The notes under the pieces: generated by a model
The model's database searches: none
Told to the model about the DNA's origin: nothing
What the model saw: the letters and a program-made list of their open reading frames with translations, nothing else
Program-made: the position numbers and the translations under genes
In this document: positions 1 to 6,719 of the stretch, one piece after another
Numbering within the stretch: position 1 is the stretch's first letter
Layout: each line of letters begins with the position of its first letter
Source: Atribacteria bacterium SCGC AAA255-G05
GTDB lineage: Bacteria; Atribacterota; Phoenicimicrobiia; Phoenicimicrobiales; Phoenicimicrobiaceae
Length of the DNA stretch: 7,342 nt
NCBI GenBank assembly: GCA_000405605.1
Contig: ASPA01000073.1
Location: 1-7,342, forward strand
Reading direction: 5' to 3'

Positions 1-17
1 AAACGCTGTACGCTAAT

Positions 18-31
18 ATACGAGATACGAA
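18..31. repeat. two tandem 7-mers (ATACGAG / ATACGAA) at the window edge
   Basis: Two near-identical heptamers lie head to tail, differing only in the last base, and are followed by a GA-rich run. They may be the end of a longer simple-sequence array cut by the start of the window. With only two units this could be chance. Confidence 0.3.
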
Positions 32-76
32 GAGAGAGAGGAGGTTAGGTATGTTTATATTTTTATTTTTCAATTG

Positions 77-90
77 GCCCCTCAGGGGGC
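77..90 (+). other. small GC-rich hairpin in the trpB2 leader
   Basis: A GCCCC arm (77-81) and a GGGGC arm (86-90) can pair around a TCAG loop, in otherwise very AT-rich DNA 77 bases upstream of the trpB2 start. No T-run follows, so it is not a standard intrinsic terminator. No T-box signature is present in this leader. The hairpin sits inside a 23-codon ORF (51-122) that has an AGGAGG site six bases upstream. A role in controlling trpB2 is possible but only inferred. Confidence 0.3.
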
Positions 91-166
91 AAGAGATATT
101 TGTAAAAGAGCAAAAAAGATAATTGAGTTAAAATTAAATTTTTAAATATGAAAGGATAATAAAAAA

Positions 167-1525
167 ATGAAAAGATTTAAATTTGTTCTTAATGAAAAAG
201 AAATGCCCACATCCTGGTATAATATTTTAGCCGATTTGCCAGAGCCGCTTCCACCTCCTTTGCATCCGGGAACAGGCAAACCTATTGGACCTGATGACCT
301 TGCTCCCTTATTTCCCATGGCTTTAATAAAACAGGAAATGAGTACCGAGAGGTATATCGAAATTCCCGAAGAAGTGCAGGATATTTATCGAATATGGAGA
401 CCGACTACTCTTCATCGGGCCTGGAGATTGGAGAAAGCACTGGATACTCCCGCTAAAATTTACTATAAGTATGAAGGAACCAGTCCTCCCGGAAGCCATA
501 AACCCAATACGGCAGTCGCCCAGGCTTACTATAATAAAAAAGAAGGGATTAATCGGATTACTACAGAAACGGGGGCGGGGCAATGGGGTAGTGCTTTATC
601 TTTTGCCGGTGCCTGTTTTGGTTTGGAGATTAAAGTATATATGGTCAAAATTAGTTATATGCAAAAGCCTTATCGCCGGGTAATGATGGAGACCTGGGGA
701 GGAAATTGTATTCCCAGTCCTTCTCCTGATACTCAAGCCGGAAGAGATATGTTGGCTAAAGATCCTGATTGTCCGGGGAGTCTTGGTCTGGCTATCAGTG
801 AGGCGGTAGAAGAAGCGGTCGGTCGTGATGATACCCATTATTCCCTGGGAAGCGTGTTAAATCATGTTTTATTGCATCAGACTATCATTGGGTTGGAAAC
901 AAAAAAGGTTATGGAGCAGATTGATGAATATCCTGATATTATCATTGGATGTGTGGGAGGCGGGTCAAACTTCGCCGGTCTTTTCTTACCATTTGTGAAA
1001 GATAAGATTGAAGGACGAAAACCTGATTTAAAAATAATAAATGTTGAACCGGCGAGCTGCCCAACTTTAACCAGGGGTCCTTATGGGTATGATTATGGTG
1101 ATGTAGCCGGACTCACTCCTTTAATGAAAATGTTTACTCTGGGGCATGGTTTTATTCCCCCACCGGTTCACGCTGGCGGTTTAAGGTATCACGGAATGGC
1201 TCCTATTATTTGTCATCTACTAAAATTGGGATTAGTGGAAGCTCGGGCAGAACATCAATTAGGTACTTTTGAAGCCGGAGTGACTTTTGCCAGAAATGAA
1301 GGGATTATTAGTGCTCCGGAAACCAATCATGCTATCAGGGCTACTATCGATGAAGCACTTAAATGTAAAGAATCCGGAGAGTCAAAAACAATACTACTGG
1401 GTCATAGTGGACATGGTCATGTGGATATGGCTGCTTACGAAGCTTACTTTGCCGGAAAATTAAAAGATTATAATTATCCCCAGGAAAAAATCGAAGAAGC
1501 CTTAAAGGATTTACCCAAAGTGTAG
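167..1525 (+). CDS. trpB2: tryptophan synthase beta chain, class 2 (TrpB2-like PLP enzyme)
   Basis: PLP-dependent fold-type II enzyme that condenses indole with L-serine to give L-tryptophan in the cytoplasm. The 452 residues fit the long TrpB2 class (COG1350), which is larger than the roughly 400-residue TrpB1. Visible landmarks are GTSPPGSHKPNTA with the predicted Schiff-base Lys112, ETGAGQWG with the catalytic-type Glu134, the glycine-rich phosphate-binding loop GCVGGGSNF (261-269), and SAPETNHA (382-389). The ATG has AAAGGA ten bases upstream. No trpA or other trp gene is in the window. TrpB2 proteins often work without a tight TrpA partner and may salvage free indole; that role is inferred here. 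The gene ends in TAG. If that codon were read through, translation would add 16 residues and stop at a TAA inside the palindromic element downstream. Family assignment is firm; physiological role is less certain. Confidence 0.93.
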   Translation: MKRFKFVLNEKEMPTSWYNILADLPEPLPPPLHPGTGKPIGPDDLAPLFPMALIKQEMSTERYIEIPEEVQDIYRIWRPTTLHRAWRLEKALDTPAKIYYKYEGTSPPGSHKPNTAVAQAYYNKKEGINRITTETGAGQWGSALSFAGACFGLEIKVYMVKISYMQKPYRRVMMETWGGNCIPSPSPDTQAGRDMLAKDPDCPGSLGLAISEAVEEAVGRDDTHYSLGSVLNHVLLHQTIIGLETKKVMEQIDEYPDIIIGCVGGGSNFAGLFLPFVKDKIEGRKPDLKIINVEPASCPTLTRGPYGYDYGDVAGLTPLMKMFTLGHGFIPPPVHAGGLRYHGMAPIICHLLKLGLVEARAEHQLGTFEAGVTFARNEGIISAPETNHAIRATIDEALKCKESGESKTILLGHSGHGHVDMAAYEAYFAGKLKDYNYPQEKIEEALKDLPKV

Positions 1526-1544
1526 CAGGTGGTTCTGCAGGTGC

Positions 1545-1631
1545 TAGGGGTCAGGTCTTCACATTTGACATAAGTTACCTGATTATCTACCTTAAGATTT
1601 ACTTATGTCAAATGTGAAGACCTGACCCCTA
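1545..1631. repeat. 87-base perfect inverted repeat, REP/MITE-like element
   Basis: The arms 1545-1575 and 1601-1631 are exact reverse complements over 31 bases, around a 25-base loop. The outer arm begins TAGGGGTCAGGTCTTCACA. Pairing stops cleanly at both ends. The element starts 20 bases after the trpB2 stop, and the 3' flank is not a T-run, so it is a poor intrinsic terminator even though the transcript would fold strongly. From memory, GGGGTCAGGTCTT-type palindromes recur around IS200-like (Y1, RAYT) transposases in many uncultured bacteria, so a non-autonomous transposable or REP element is the best guess. No transposase is present in the window and no target duplication is obvious. Confidence 0.8.
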
Positions 1632-1689
1632 AAAGTCCCCTGTCAGGTTTCAAATAAATTTTTTTAAATATTTTTAAAAAAGAAGGAAT

Positions 1690-1718
1690 TTTAATATCAT
1701 ATAGAGTATATATATAAT
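1690..1718 (+). promoter_or_regulatory. weak candidate promoter for the CsgG/FlgT-like gene
   Basis: A perfect TATAAT -10 (1713-1718) lies 17 bases after TTTAAT (1690-1695), a poor -35 match. The area is so AT-rich that chance matches are expected. If real, it gives a leader of about 100 bases. The rest of 1632-1823 shows no ORF and no other structure. Confidence 0.25.
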
Positions 1719-1823
1719 AATACTTTTTTATTATGTGCATTATCTTTGTGCTTTTAAAAAGAACTTATAAAGAGAATTTTATTTAAGATATTTTAAAATA
1801 ATAAAAAATTGGAGGTTACAAAA

Positions 1824-2777
1824 ATGAGAAAGGGAAGAAATATAGCTTTAATAGCTTTAATGGTTTTAATAATTGTCTTAACGATTTCGAGTCTGGGATT
1901 TTCCGAAGAGCTGCCCAGGGTAGCAGTAATTGGATTTGATTCAACTGCCCCGGGTTACATCTAGGGTATTAATTCAGAGCTGTCCAAGGCTGCGACAGAT
2001 TTAATGATAAATGCCTTAATAAAGACTGAGAGCTTTCGGGTATTCGAAAGGGTTAAGTTAGATGCCATCTTGAAAGAACAAGATTTTCAAGCTTACTCCG
2101 GAAGAGTCGACCCTTTAACCGCAGTTAAAATTGGAAAAATGCTTGGTGTAGATTTGATAGTTACCGGAAGTGTGACCAGTGTACTTTACCAGAAATCAGG
2201 AGGAATTAAGTTAGGGCCGGTAAGTCTAAAAAAATCATCTGCTTCAGTAACCATGACAGTAAGGGCTATCAATGTGACCACCGGAGAGATTATTTTTTCT
2301 GAAGTAAAAAAAGGAACTACTTCCAAATCCGGAGTATCTATTCGTATTCCTGTGGCAGGAGGATTTGGCTTGTCTTCGGAATCGGTAACTGATATTTTTT
2401 CTGCAATAGAGGATGTATGCCTGCAAGCTGCAGTGGAATTTGCGGCAAAGTTAGATAGTAAGGCAATGGTAGTCTCTTCCCTGCCTATAGAAGGATATGT
2501 AGTAAAAGTAGAATCAACTTCAAGTGGTGAAATAACTAAAGTGTATATAAATCTTGGGGAAGATTCCAACATCAAAGTAGGAGATGAAATAAAAATCTTC
2601 CAGGAAGGGGAAGTCATATTAGATCCTAAAACCAACGAAGTCCTGGATAGAGAATTAGATTTAATCGCTCAGGCAAGGATAATGACGGTTAAAGAAAAAC
2701 TTTCTATAGCTCTGGTTACAACTAAATTTTCCAATGCAGATATAATGCCCACTGACATCGTAGAAGTTATAAGATAA
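1824..2777 (+). CDS. exported CsgG/FlgT-like protein, interrupted by an in-frame TAG at codon 47
   Basis: The start is ATG 1824, with GGAGG eight bases upstream (1811-1815). Residues 1-27 form a Sec signal peptide: RKGR, then a hydrophobic core, then SLGFS before EE. There is no lipobox Cys. After it, RVAVIGFD (32-39) opens a CsgG-like domain that continues after the stop in the same frame with RVFER (72-76), LDAILKEQ and LGVDLIVTGSV (107-117). The C-terminal part (about 221-317) resembles a FlgT C-terminal domain: YINLG, VGDEIKIF, DPKTNEVL. Such proteins act at the periplasm or outer membrane; the exact function is unknown. A TAG at 1962-1964 separates the signal peptide and first strand from the rest. 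Without it the protein would be 317 residues. The ORF after the stop can begin at ATG 2004 but has no good ribosome site and loses its export signal. The cause may be a true nonsense mutation, a sequence error or readthrough. Confidence 0.75.
1962..1964 (+). other. in-frame amber codon inside the CsgG/FlgT-like gene
   Basis: Reading from ATG 1824 gives GGT TAC ATC TAG GGT ATT AAT. The same frame stays open for a further 271 codons of recognisable family sequence, so the TAG lies within the conserved protein. One base change would make it TGG (Trp), CAG (Gln) or another sense codon. No frameshift is needed. Confidence 0.9.
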
Positions 2778-2825
2778 AGAGGATAAAGATAAAAGAGTTT
2801 CTTGAAAACAAGAAAAGTAAAGAAT

Positions 2826-3401
2826 ATGACAAAAAAGTTAAATGTGCAAATCAAATATCCAGAGATCGGAATCTGTGGCCTTTCTTGCAGACTTTGCCCC
2901 CGTTATCACACCGAAAGTAAAAGCAGATGTGGAGGATGTAAGAGTGAATTTAGAATGTCTGCTGGCTGTCCTTTTATAACTTGTGCGGTAAAGAACAAGG
3001 GAGTTGAATTTTGTTGGCAATGTAAAGAAAATGAAACCTGTGAAAAATGGAGAAAGCACAGAGAATCTAGCAAACGGGTTGATTCTTTTATTTGTTATCA
3101 GAAATTGGAAGATAATATTACTTTTATTCAGAAGAATGGAGTTCATGAGTTTGAAAAGATACAGAAAAAAAGAGAAGACTTTTTAAAAGAGATGTTACAT
3201 GAATTTAACGAAGGACGCTCTAAAAGTTATTATTGTATTGCCGCAACAGCGTTAGAGATTGAAGAATTAGAGGAGGCACTGACTAAGGCCAAGAAAGATT
3301 CGATTGGTTTAGAAATTAAAGGCAAATCTAAGGTTCTCCACTCAATATTAGATAAAATTGCAGAGAGAAAGAATTATTATTTAAAATTAAGAAGAGGATA
3401 A
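2826..3401 (+). CDS. DUF3795-type cysteine-rich protein
   Basis: This 191-residue soluble protein has the Cys pattern of the DUF3795 family, whose function is unknown and which is thought to bind metal. Cysteines fall at 17, 21, 24 (CGLSCRLC), 35, 38 (CGGC), 48, 53 (CPFITC), 63, 66 (CWQC) and 72, with two more at 90 and 137. The N-terminal 75 residues hold the presumed zinc or iron-sulfur sites. The rest is Lys/Glu-rich and probably helical. ATG 2826 was chosen because family members start close to the first CGLSC. An in-frame TTG at 2802 would add eight residues, and neither start has a strong ribosome site. It lies 48 bases after the CsgG/FlgT-like gene and seven before mscS, so it is probably co-transcribed. 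Its role in the cluster is unknown. Confidence 0.78.
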   Translation: MTKKLNVQIKYPEIGICGLSCRLCPRYHTESKSRCGGCKSEFRMSAGCPFITCAVKNKGVEFCWQCKENETCEKWRKHRESSKRVDSFICYQKLEDNITFIQKNGVHEFEKIQKKREDFLKEMLHEFNEGRSKSYYCIAATALEIEELEEALTKAKKDSIGLEIKGKSKVLHSILDKIAERKNYYLKLRRG

Positions 3402-3408
3402 ACTAAAT

Positions 3409-4356
3409 ATGAAAAATTTAATGGATTGGGTACAGAAAGCTCTGGGATTGAGTCCCGAGGTACAAGTCAAGATGTTTGCTTCGCTGATTATAGGCTTAAT
3501 TCTCTGGATTCTTTACTCTTTGGTTGTCAAGATTGTTTCGCGCAAAACTGAAAATGTACGCACTCGTTACAGCTGGAGAAAAACATCAGGTTATATGCTT
3601 ATTGTTTTAGGCATATTTTTTGTAGGACGTGTATGGTTTAGCGGTTTTCAGTCTATAGCTACTTACCTGGGTTTATTGTCAGCCGGTATAGCCATTGCCT
3701 TAAAAGATGTAGTTTCAAATTTCGCAGGCTGGCTTTTTATTATAAGCCGGAGACCTTTTTCTGTGGGAGACCGGATTCAGATTGGGAATCATGCCGGGGA
3801 TGTTATCGATACCCGGGTTTTCCAATTTACTCTTTTGGAAATCGGTAATTGGGTAAATGCCGACCAGAGTACTGGTCGAATTATCCATATTCCTAACGGC
3901 ATGGTGTTGAATGAAGCGCTGGCAAATTATAGCAAAGGATTTCAGTATATCTGGAATGAAATTCCTGTCCTGATAACTTTCGAAAGTAATTGGAAAAAAG
4001 CCAAAAAAATATTACAGAAAATTGCCGATAAGGATGCTGAACAATTAAGCAAAGCAGCTGAGAAGAGAGTAAAAGAAGCCAGTAAAAAATTTATGATATT
4101 ATATTCTAAACTTACTCCCATTGTTTATACCAGTGTGCAGGATAGCGGAGTCTTGTTAACAATACGTTATCTTTGTGAACCTCAACGTCGTCGGGACAGC
4201 GAGCAGGTAATTTGGGAAGATATCTTAAAAGAATTCACCCGGAATTACGATATAGATTTCGCCTATCCTACCCAGCGTTTCTATAGTAACAAGCTTGAGG
4301 GAGAAAATTTTGTCAAAGGACCATTACCTGACAAAGTTAAAATTAAAAGAAATTAA
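3409..4356 (+). CDS. mscS: MscS-family small-conductance mechanosensitive channel
   Basis: Inner-membrane channel of 315 residues that opens under membrane tension and releases solutes after osmotic downshock. Three hydrophobic segments are visible: about 21-44, 59-79 and 82-112. The last is the Gly/Ala-rich pore helix (YLGLLSAGIAIALKDVVSN). It is followed by the MscS signature RRPFSVGDRIQIG (114-126) and IHIPNGMVLNEALANYSKG (159-177) of the beta domain. The C-terminal vestibule domain ends with DFAYPTQRFY (283-292). A charged helical stretch at about 195-228 is longer than in E. coli MscS. The start has GAGGA ten bases upstream, overlapping the end of the preceding gene (gap seven bases), so the two are surely co-transcribed. 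Bases 3595-3689 are repeated exactly, in reverse, at the right end of the window. Confidence 0.93.
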   Translation: MKNLMDWVQKALGLSPEVQVKMFASLIIGLILWILYSLVVKIVSRKTENVRTRYSWRKTSGYMLIVLGIFFVGRVWFSGFQSIATYLGLLSAGIAIALKDVVSNFAGWLFIISRRPFSVGDRIQIGNHAGDVIDTRVFQFTLLEIGNWVNADQSTGRIIHIPNGMVLNEALANYSKGFQYIWNEIPVLITFESNWKKAKKILQKIADKDAEQLSKAAEKRVKEASKKFMILYSKLTPIVYTSVQDSGVLLTIRYLCEPQRRRDSEQVIWEDILKEFTRNYDIDFAYPTQRFYSNKLEGENFVKGPLPDKVKIKRN

Positions 4357-4376
4357 AAGAAAGGGGTGAGATTTGT

Positions 4377-4694
4377 ATGCAGTTACAATTGATTGTGGCT
4401 ATTATTGTGGCTATTCTGGCTGTTGTTTTTGCGCTTCAGAATGCAGTTCCTATAACGGTAAGCTTCCTGACCTGGAGATTTGAAAGCTCATTAGCGCTAG
4501 TCCTTTTAATTACTGTCGCTTTAGGAGTTATAATGAGCTTATTGGTCTCGGTACCTTCAAAAATAAAGAGAATGAAATTAATTTCCAGTCAGAAGAAGAA
4601 GATTCAGGAACTGGAAAGCGGTCTACAAAAAGAGGCTGAAAACAAAACAGAAGAGGAAATTGAGAGCGAAGAATCAGAATTACCCTTGGGATAA
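4377..4694 (+). CDS. LapA-domain (DUF1049) small inner-membrane protein
   Basis: A 105-residue protein with two transmembrane helices (about 4-22 and 38-58) and the LapA-type signature between them: FALQNAVPITVSFLTW (18-33). A basic, then Glu-rich coiled-coil tail (about 62-103) should lie in the cytoplasm. In E. coli the LapA/LapB pair is linked to control of lipopolysaccharide synthesis through LpxC. No LapB is present here, and many bacteria without lipopolysaccharide also have this domain, so only an envelope-associated role can be inferred. The ribosome site AAGGGGTGAG ends six bases before ATG 4377. The gene starts 20 bases after mscS and probably belongs to the same transcript. Confidence 0.87.
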   Translation: MQLQLIVAIIVAILAVVFALQNAVPITVSFLTWRFESSLALVLLITVALGVIMSLLVSVPSKIKRMKLISSQKKKIQELESGLQKEAENKTEEEIESEESELPLG

Positions 4695-4775
4695 CTAACC
4701 CTAATTAAATCCACGAACCAATATTGTAAATTATTAGTTATTATATTTATATAAATTAAAACGAGGTGAATTGCA

Positions 4776-5840
4776 TTGTCTAAACTGGTTAAGAAAAAGT
4801 CAAAAAAGGTAGGACTTCCTCCGGGAAGTATAGTCCATATCGGAAATAAGAGAGCTGAAAAGACCAAGATTACCATTGTTGATTATAACGAAGAACAGTT
4901 TCAAGAGAAGGAAGTAAAAACGGTTAAAGAATGTTGCCCTTATAAAGAAAAACCAACCATAACCTGGATAAATATTGATGGTGTACACGAGGAAAAGATT
5001 ATAGAAGAGCTGGGGAAAATTTACAATTTTCATCCCCTAATTTTGGAAGATATTGTGGATACCGATCAACGTCCCAAAATAAAAGATTTTGGAGATTATA
5101 TTTTTATTATTTTAAAGATGCATTACTATGATAAGGAGAATAATGAAATAAAGATTGAGCAGGTGAGTTTAATTTTTGGGAAGAATTATGTTATCTCTTT
5201 TCAGGAAAGAGAAGGAGATGTTTTTGATTCTATTAGAGAGAGAATTAGAAATAATATTGGGCGTATAAGAAAGGCAAGAGCGGATTATCTTATTTATGTC
5301 TTAATGGATGCCATAATTGATAATTATTTTACCATACTTGAAAAACTAGGGGAGGAGACCGAGGATCTAGAAGCTAAAGTAATTAAAGATCCCGTACCAG
5401 CTAACTTACAAATAATTTATAAATTAAAAAGCGAGTTAATTTTTTTACGTAAATCTGTTTGGCCCTTAAGAGAAGTAATTAGTATCCTGGAAAAAGGAGA
5501 ATCGGTTCTTATTGATAAGTCTACCAATATTTATCTAAGAGATATATATGGTCATACCATTCAGGTTATGGACACTGTAGAGACTTTAAGAGATGTAATC
5601 TCAGGAACTCTTGATGTTTATCTTTCCAGTGTAAGTAACAAAATGAATGAAATTATGAAAGTATTAACCATTATTGCCACTATATTTATTCCCTTGACTT
5701 TTATCGCCGGTGTTTATGGCATGAATTTTCAGTATATGCCAGAACTTAAATGGGTTTGGGCCTACCCGTTAATTTTATCAGTGATGCTAATTATAGGGAT
5801 TGTTATGGTCATCTTTTTTAAAAGGAGAAAATGGATGTGA
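4776..5840 (+). CDS. corA: CorA-type magnesium/cobalt transport protein
   Basis: A 354-residue member of the CorA pentameric channel family for Mg2+ and other divalent cations. It has a large cytoplasmic N-terminal domain with the conserved DQRPKIKDFGDYIFIILK stretch (97-114), a long charged helix leading to the membrane, then TM1 (about 295-313), the selectivity motif YGMN (GMN 315-317) and TM2 (about 328-348), ending in the basic KRRKW tail. The length is normal for the family. The start is TTG 4776, seven bases after GAGGTG (4763-4768). No upstream in-frame start fits, and the TTG at 4771 is out of frame. The 80-base gap after lapA holds no Mg riboswitch-sized structure. A weak TTGTAA (4724-4729), 18 bases, TATATA (4748-4753) promoter is possible, so it may be partly independent of the upstream genes. 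Confidence 0.94.
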   Translation: MSKLVKKKSKKVGLPPGSIVHIGNKRAEKTKITIVDYNEEQFQEKEVKTVKECCPYKEKPTITWINIDGVHEEKIIEELGKIYNFHPLILEDIVDTDQRPKIKDFGDYIFIILKMHYYDKENNEIKIEQVSLIFGKNYVISFQEREGDVFDSIRERIRNNIGRIRKARADYLIYVLMDAIIDNYFTILEKLGEETEDLEAKVIKDPVPANLQIIYKLKSELIFLRKSVWPLREVISILEKGESVLIDKSTNIYLRDIYGHTIQVMDTVETLRDVISGTLDVYLSSVSNKMNEIMKVLTIIATIFIPLTFIAGVYGMNFQYMPELKWVWAYPLILSVMLIIGIVMVIFFKRRKWM

Positions 5841-5893
5841 AAAAGAAGGATTTAATATACTTTTTAATTGAAAATTAGTGATTTTTCTTGATT

Positions 5894-6298
5894 TTATCCT
5901 TCGATTGGTTTTCCCGCATCCGGACCAGTAATACAGTTATAGATTTCCTCTACTTTGAAGATAACCATTCCTCTTGCGGGAAGTGTCTCTTTAATCGATT
6001 TTACCCATCGTTTGAATTCTTCATATTCCGGACCTTCATTGACATATTTGCAAGTTCCTTTAAGCTGATACCAGAGTTTAGCTTCCGCTCTTTTGGTTAA
6101 AATAGTCGCCTTAACATTTTTTTGAAGATTGGTAAATGTCTTCCTAAAGTAGTTATCTGCTAATAATATTGTTTCATCATCTTTGATTTTTTTAACGGCA
6201 ATCATATTTATATTAGGAATTCCATCTAATGTGGCAGTACCAAAAGCGAATGCTTTATCCTGGTTAATGATTTCTTGGATTTTTTGTGGTATTTTCAT
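5894..6298 (-). CDS. pyridoxamine 5'-phosphate oxidase-family split-barrel flavoprotein
   Basis: A 134-residue single-domain protein of the FMN-binding split-barrel (PNPOx-like) group. Visible features are FAFGTATLDGIPNINMIAV (17-35, first strands), ILLADNYFRKTFTNL (44-58, with the strand-turn-helix usual in this family), KATILT (63-68), WYQLKGTCKYV (76-86) and a C-terminal FKVEEIYNC strand. Small members of this group bind flavin or related cofactors and are mostly uncharacterised. The protein is short and lacks the extra C-terminal segment of true PdxH, so PLP synthesis should not be assumed. ATG 6298 is chosen because AAAGGA lies eight bases upstream and a strong promoter lies just beyond. 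Longer in-frame versions would begin upstream of that promoter. It is convergent with corA across 53 bases, with no clear terminator between them. Confidence 0.85.
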   Translation of the reverse strand: MKIPQKIQEIINQDKAFAFGTATLDGIPNINMIAVKKIKDDETILLADNYFRKTFTNLQKNVKATILTKRAEAKLWYQLKGTCKYVNEGPEYEEFKRWVKSIKETLPARGMVIFKVEEIYNCITGPDAGKPIEG

Positions 6299-6356
6299 TT
6301 TTATCATCCTTTCTGCTTTTTTAAATAATTCGATTATCTTAAACGATACAAGTATT

Positions 6357-6385
6357 ATTATAGCTATTAGTAGATGAAATATCAA
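6357..6385 (-). promoter_or_regulatory. sigma70-type promoter for the split-barrel protein gene
   Basis: On the minus strand, TTGATA (6385-6380) and TATAAT (6362-6357) are separated by exactly 17 bases. Predicted transcription starts near 6350, giving a leader of about 50 bases before the AAAGGA site and ATG 6298. This placement also argues against the longer N-terminal readings from 6397 or 6430. Confidence 0.7.
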
Positions 6386-6468
6386 ATAATTTCTCATAAA
6401 AATTTTTGTCTTAAAATAATTTTGAGGCAAGCCTTTATAAAAGAAGAAAAAATACTATATTCTGCAGG

Positions 6469-6497
6469 CTTACATTTATTGATAAAAATGTTATACT
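6469..6497 (+). promoter_or_regulatory. candidate distal promoter for the small Cys protein
   Basis: CTTACA (6469-6474), 17 bases, TATACT (6492-6497), with an overlapping TATAAT at 6497-6502. On the opposite strand the same bases can be read as TTACAA (6522-6517), 16 bases, TATAGT (6500-6495), so the site could fire both ways. It would leave a leader of over 200 bases before ATG 6720. Confidence 0.3.
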
Positions 6498-6542
6498 ATA
6501 ATACTGGTTTAAAAACTTGTAACCGTGACAGAGGATAATTTT

Positions 6543-6569
6543 TTGACACAGTTTTATTTCATTTATAAA
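6543..6569 (+). promoter_or_regulatory. candidate promoter for the small Cys protein
   Basis: A perfect TTGACA -35 (6543-6548) is followed after 15 bases by TATAAA (6564-6569). The spacing is shorter than ideal. Transcription would start near 6576, leaving a leader of about 140 bases. That leader shows no ORF and no strong hairpin by eye. Confidence 0.35.
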
Positions 6570-6719
6570 TCAAAAAAGAATGGTAAAAAAATATTTTAGT
6601 AAAAAGGGAAATAGGTGAAAAGTCCTTATTGGTTAAATAAAAATAGTATTGTATTTTAAATAGCGAGAAGACAAAAATTAGTAAACTAAAATCTTTTAAA
6701 AAAGAAAGGCGGGATAATC

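Noticed and set aside
1545..1631. CRISPR repeat or intrinsic terminator
   Set aside because: There is one palindrome with no repeated spacer pattern, and no T-run follows the 3' arm.
1962..1964. General reassignment of TAG as a sense codon in this organism
   Set aside because: trpB2 ends at TAG 1523-1525, at a normal length for the family. One internal TAG is not enough to claim recoding.
4695..4775. Magnesium riboswitch before corA
   Set aside because: The gap is only 81 bases, AT-rich, with no helices or terminator of the kind needed.
5841..5893. Bidirectional terminator between corA and the convergent gene
   Set aside because: Only a 7-base inverted pair (GAAGGAT 5845-5851, ATCCTTC 5896-5902) with a 44-base loop and a weak AT stem are visible.
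5894..6298. Reading the split-barrel protein as PdxH and linking it to the two PLP enzymes as a vitamin B6 module
   Set aside because: At 134 residues it lacks the C-terminal part of true PdxH, and small members of this fold bind varied cofactors. The genes are also not on the same transcript.
6299..6430. Hydrophobic N-terminal extension of the split-barrel protein (starts at 6397 or 6430), which would add a membrane segment
   Set aside because: Neither start has a ribosome site, and the TTGATA-17-TATAAT promoter lies within the extension. ATG 6298 with AAAGGA eight bases upstream fits far better.
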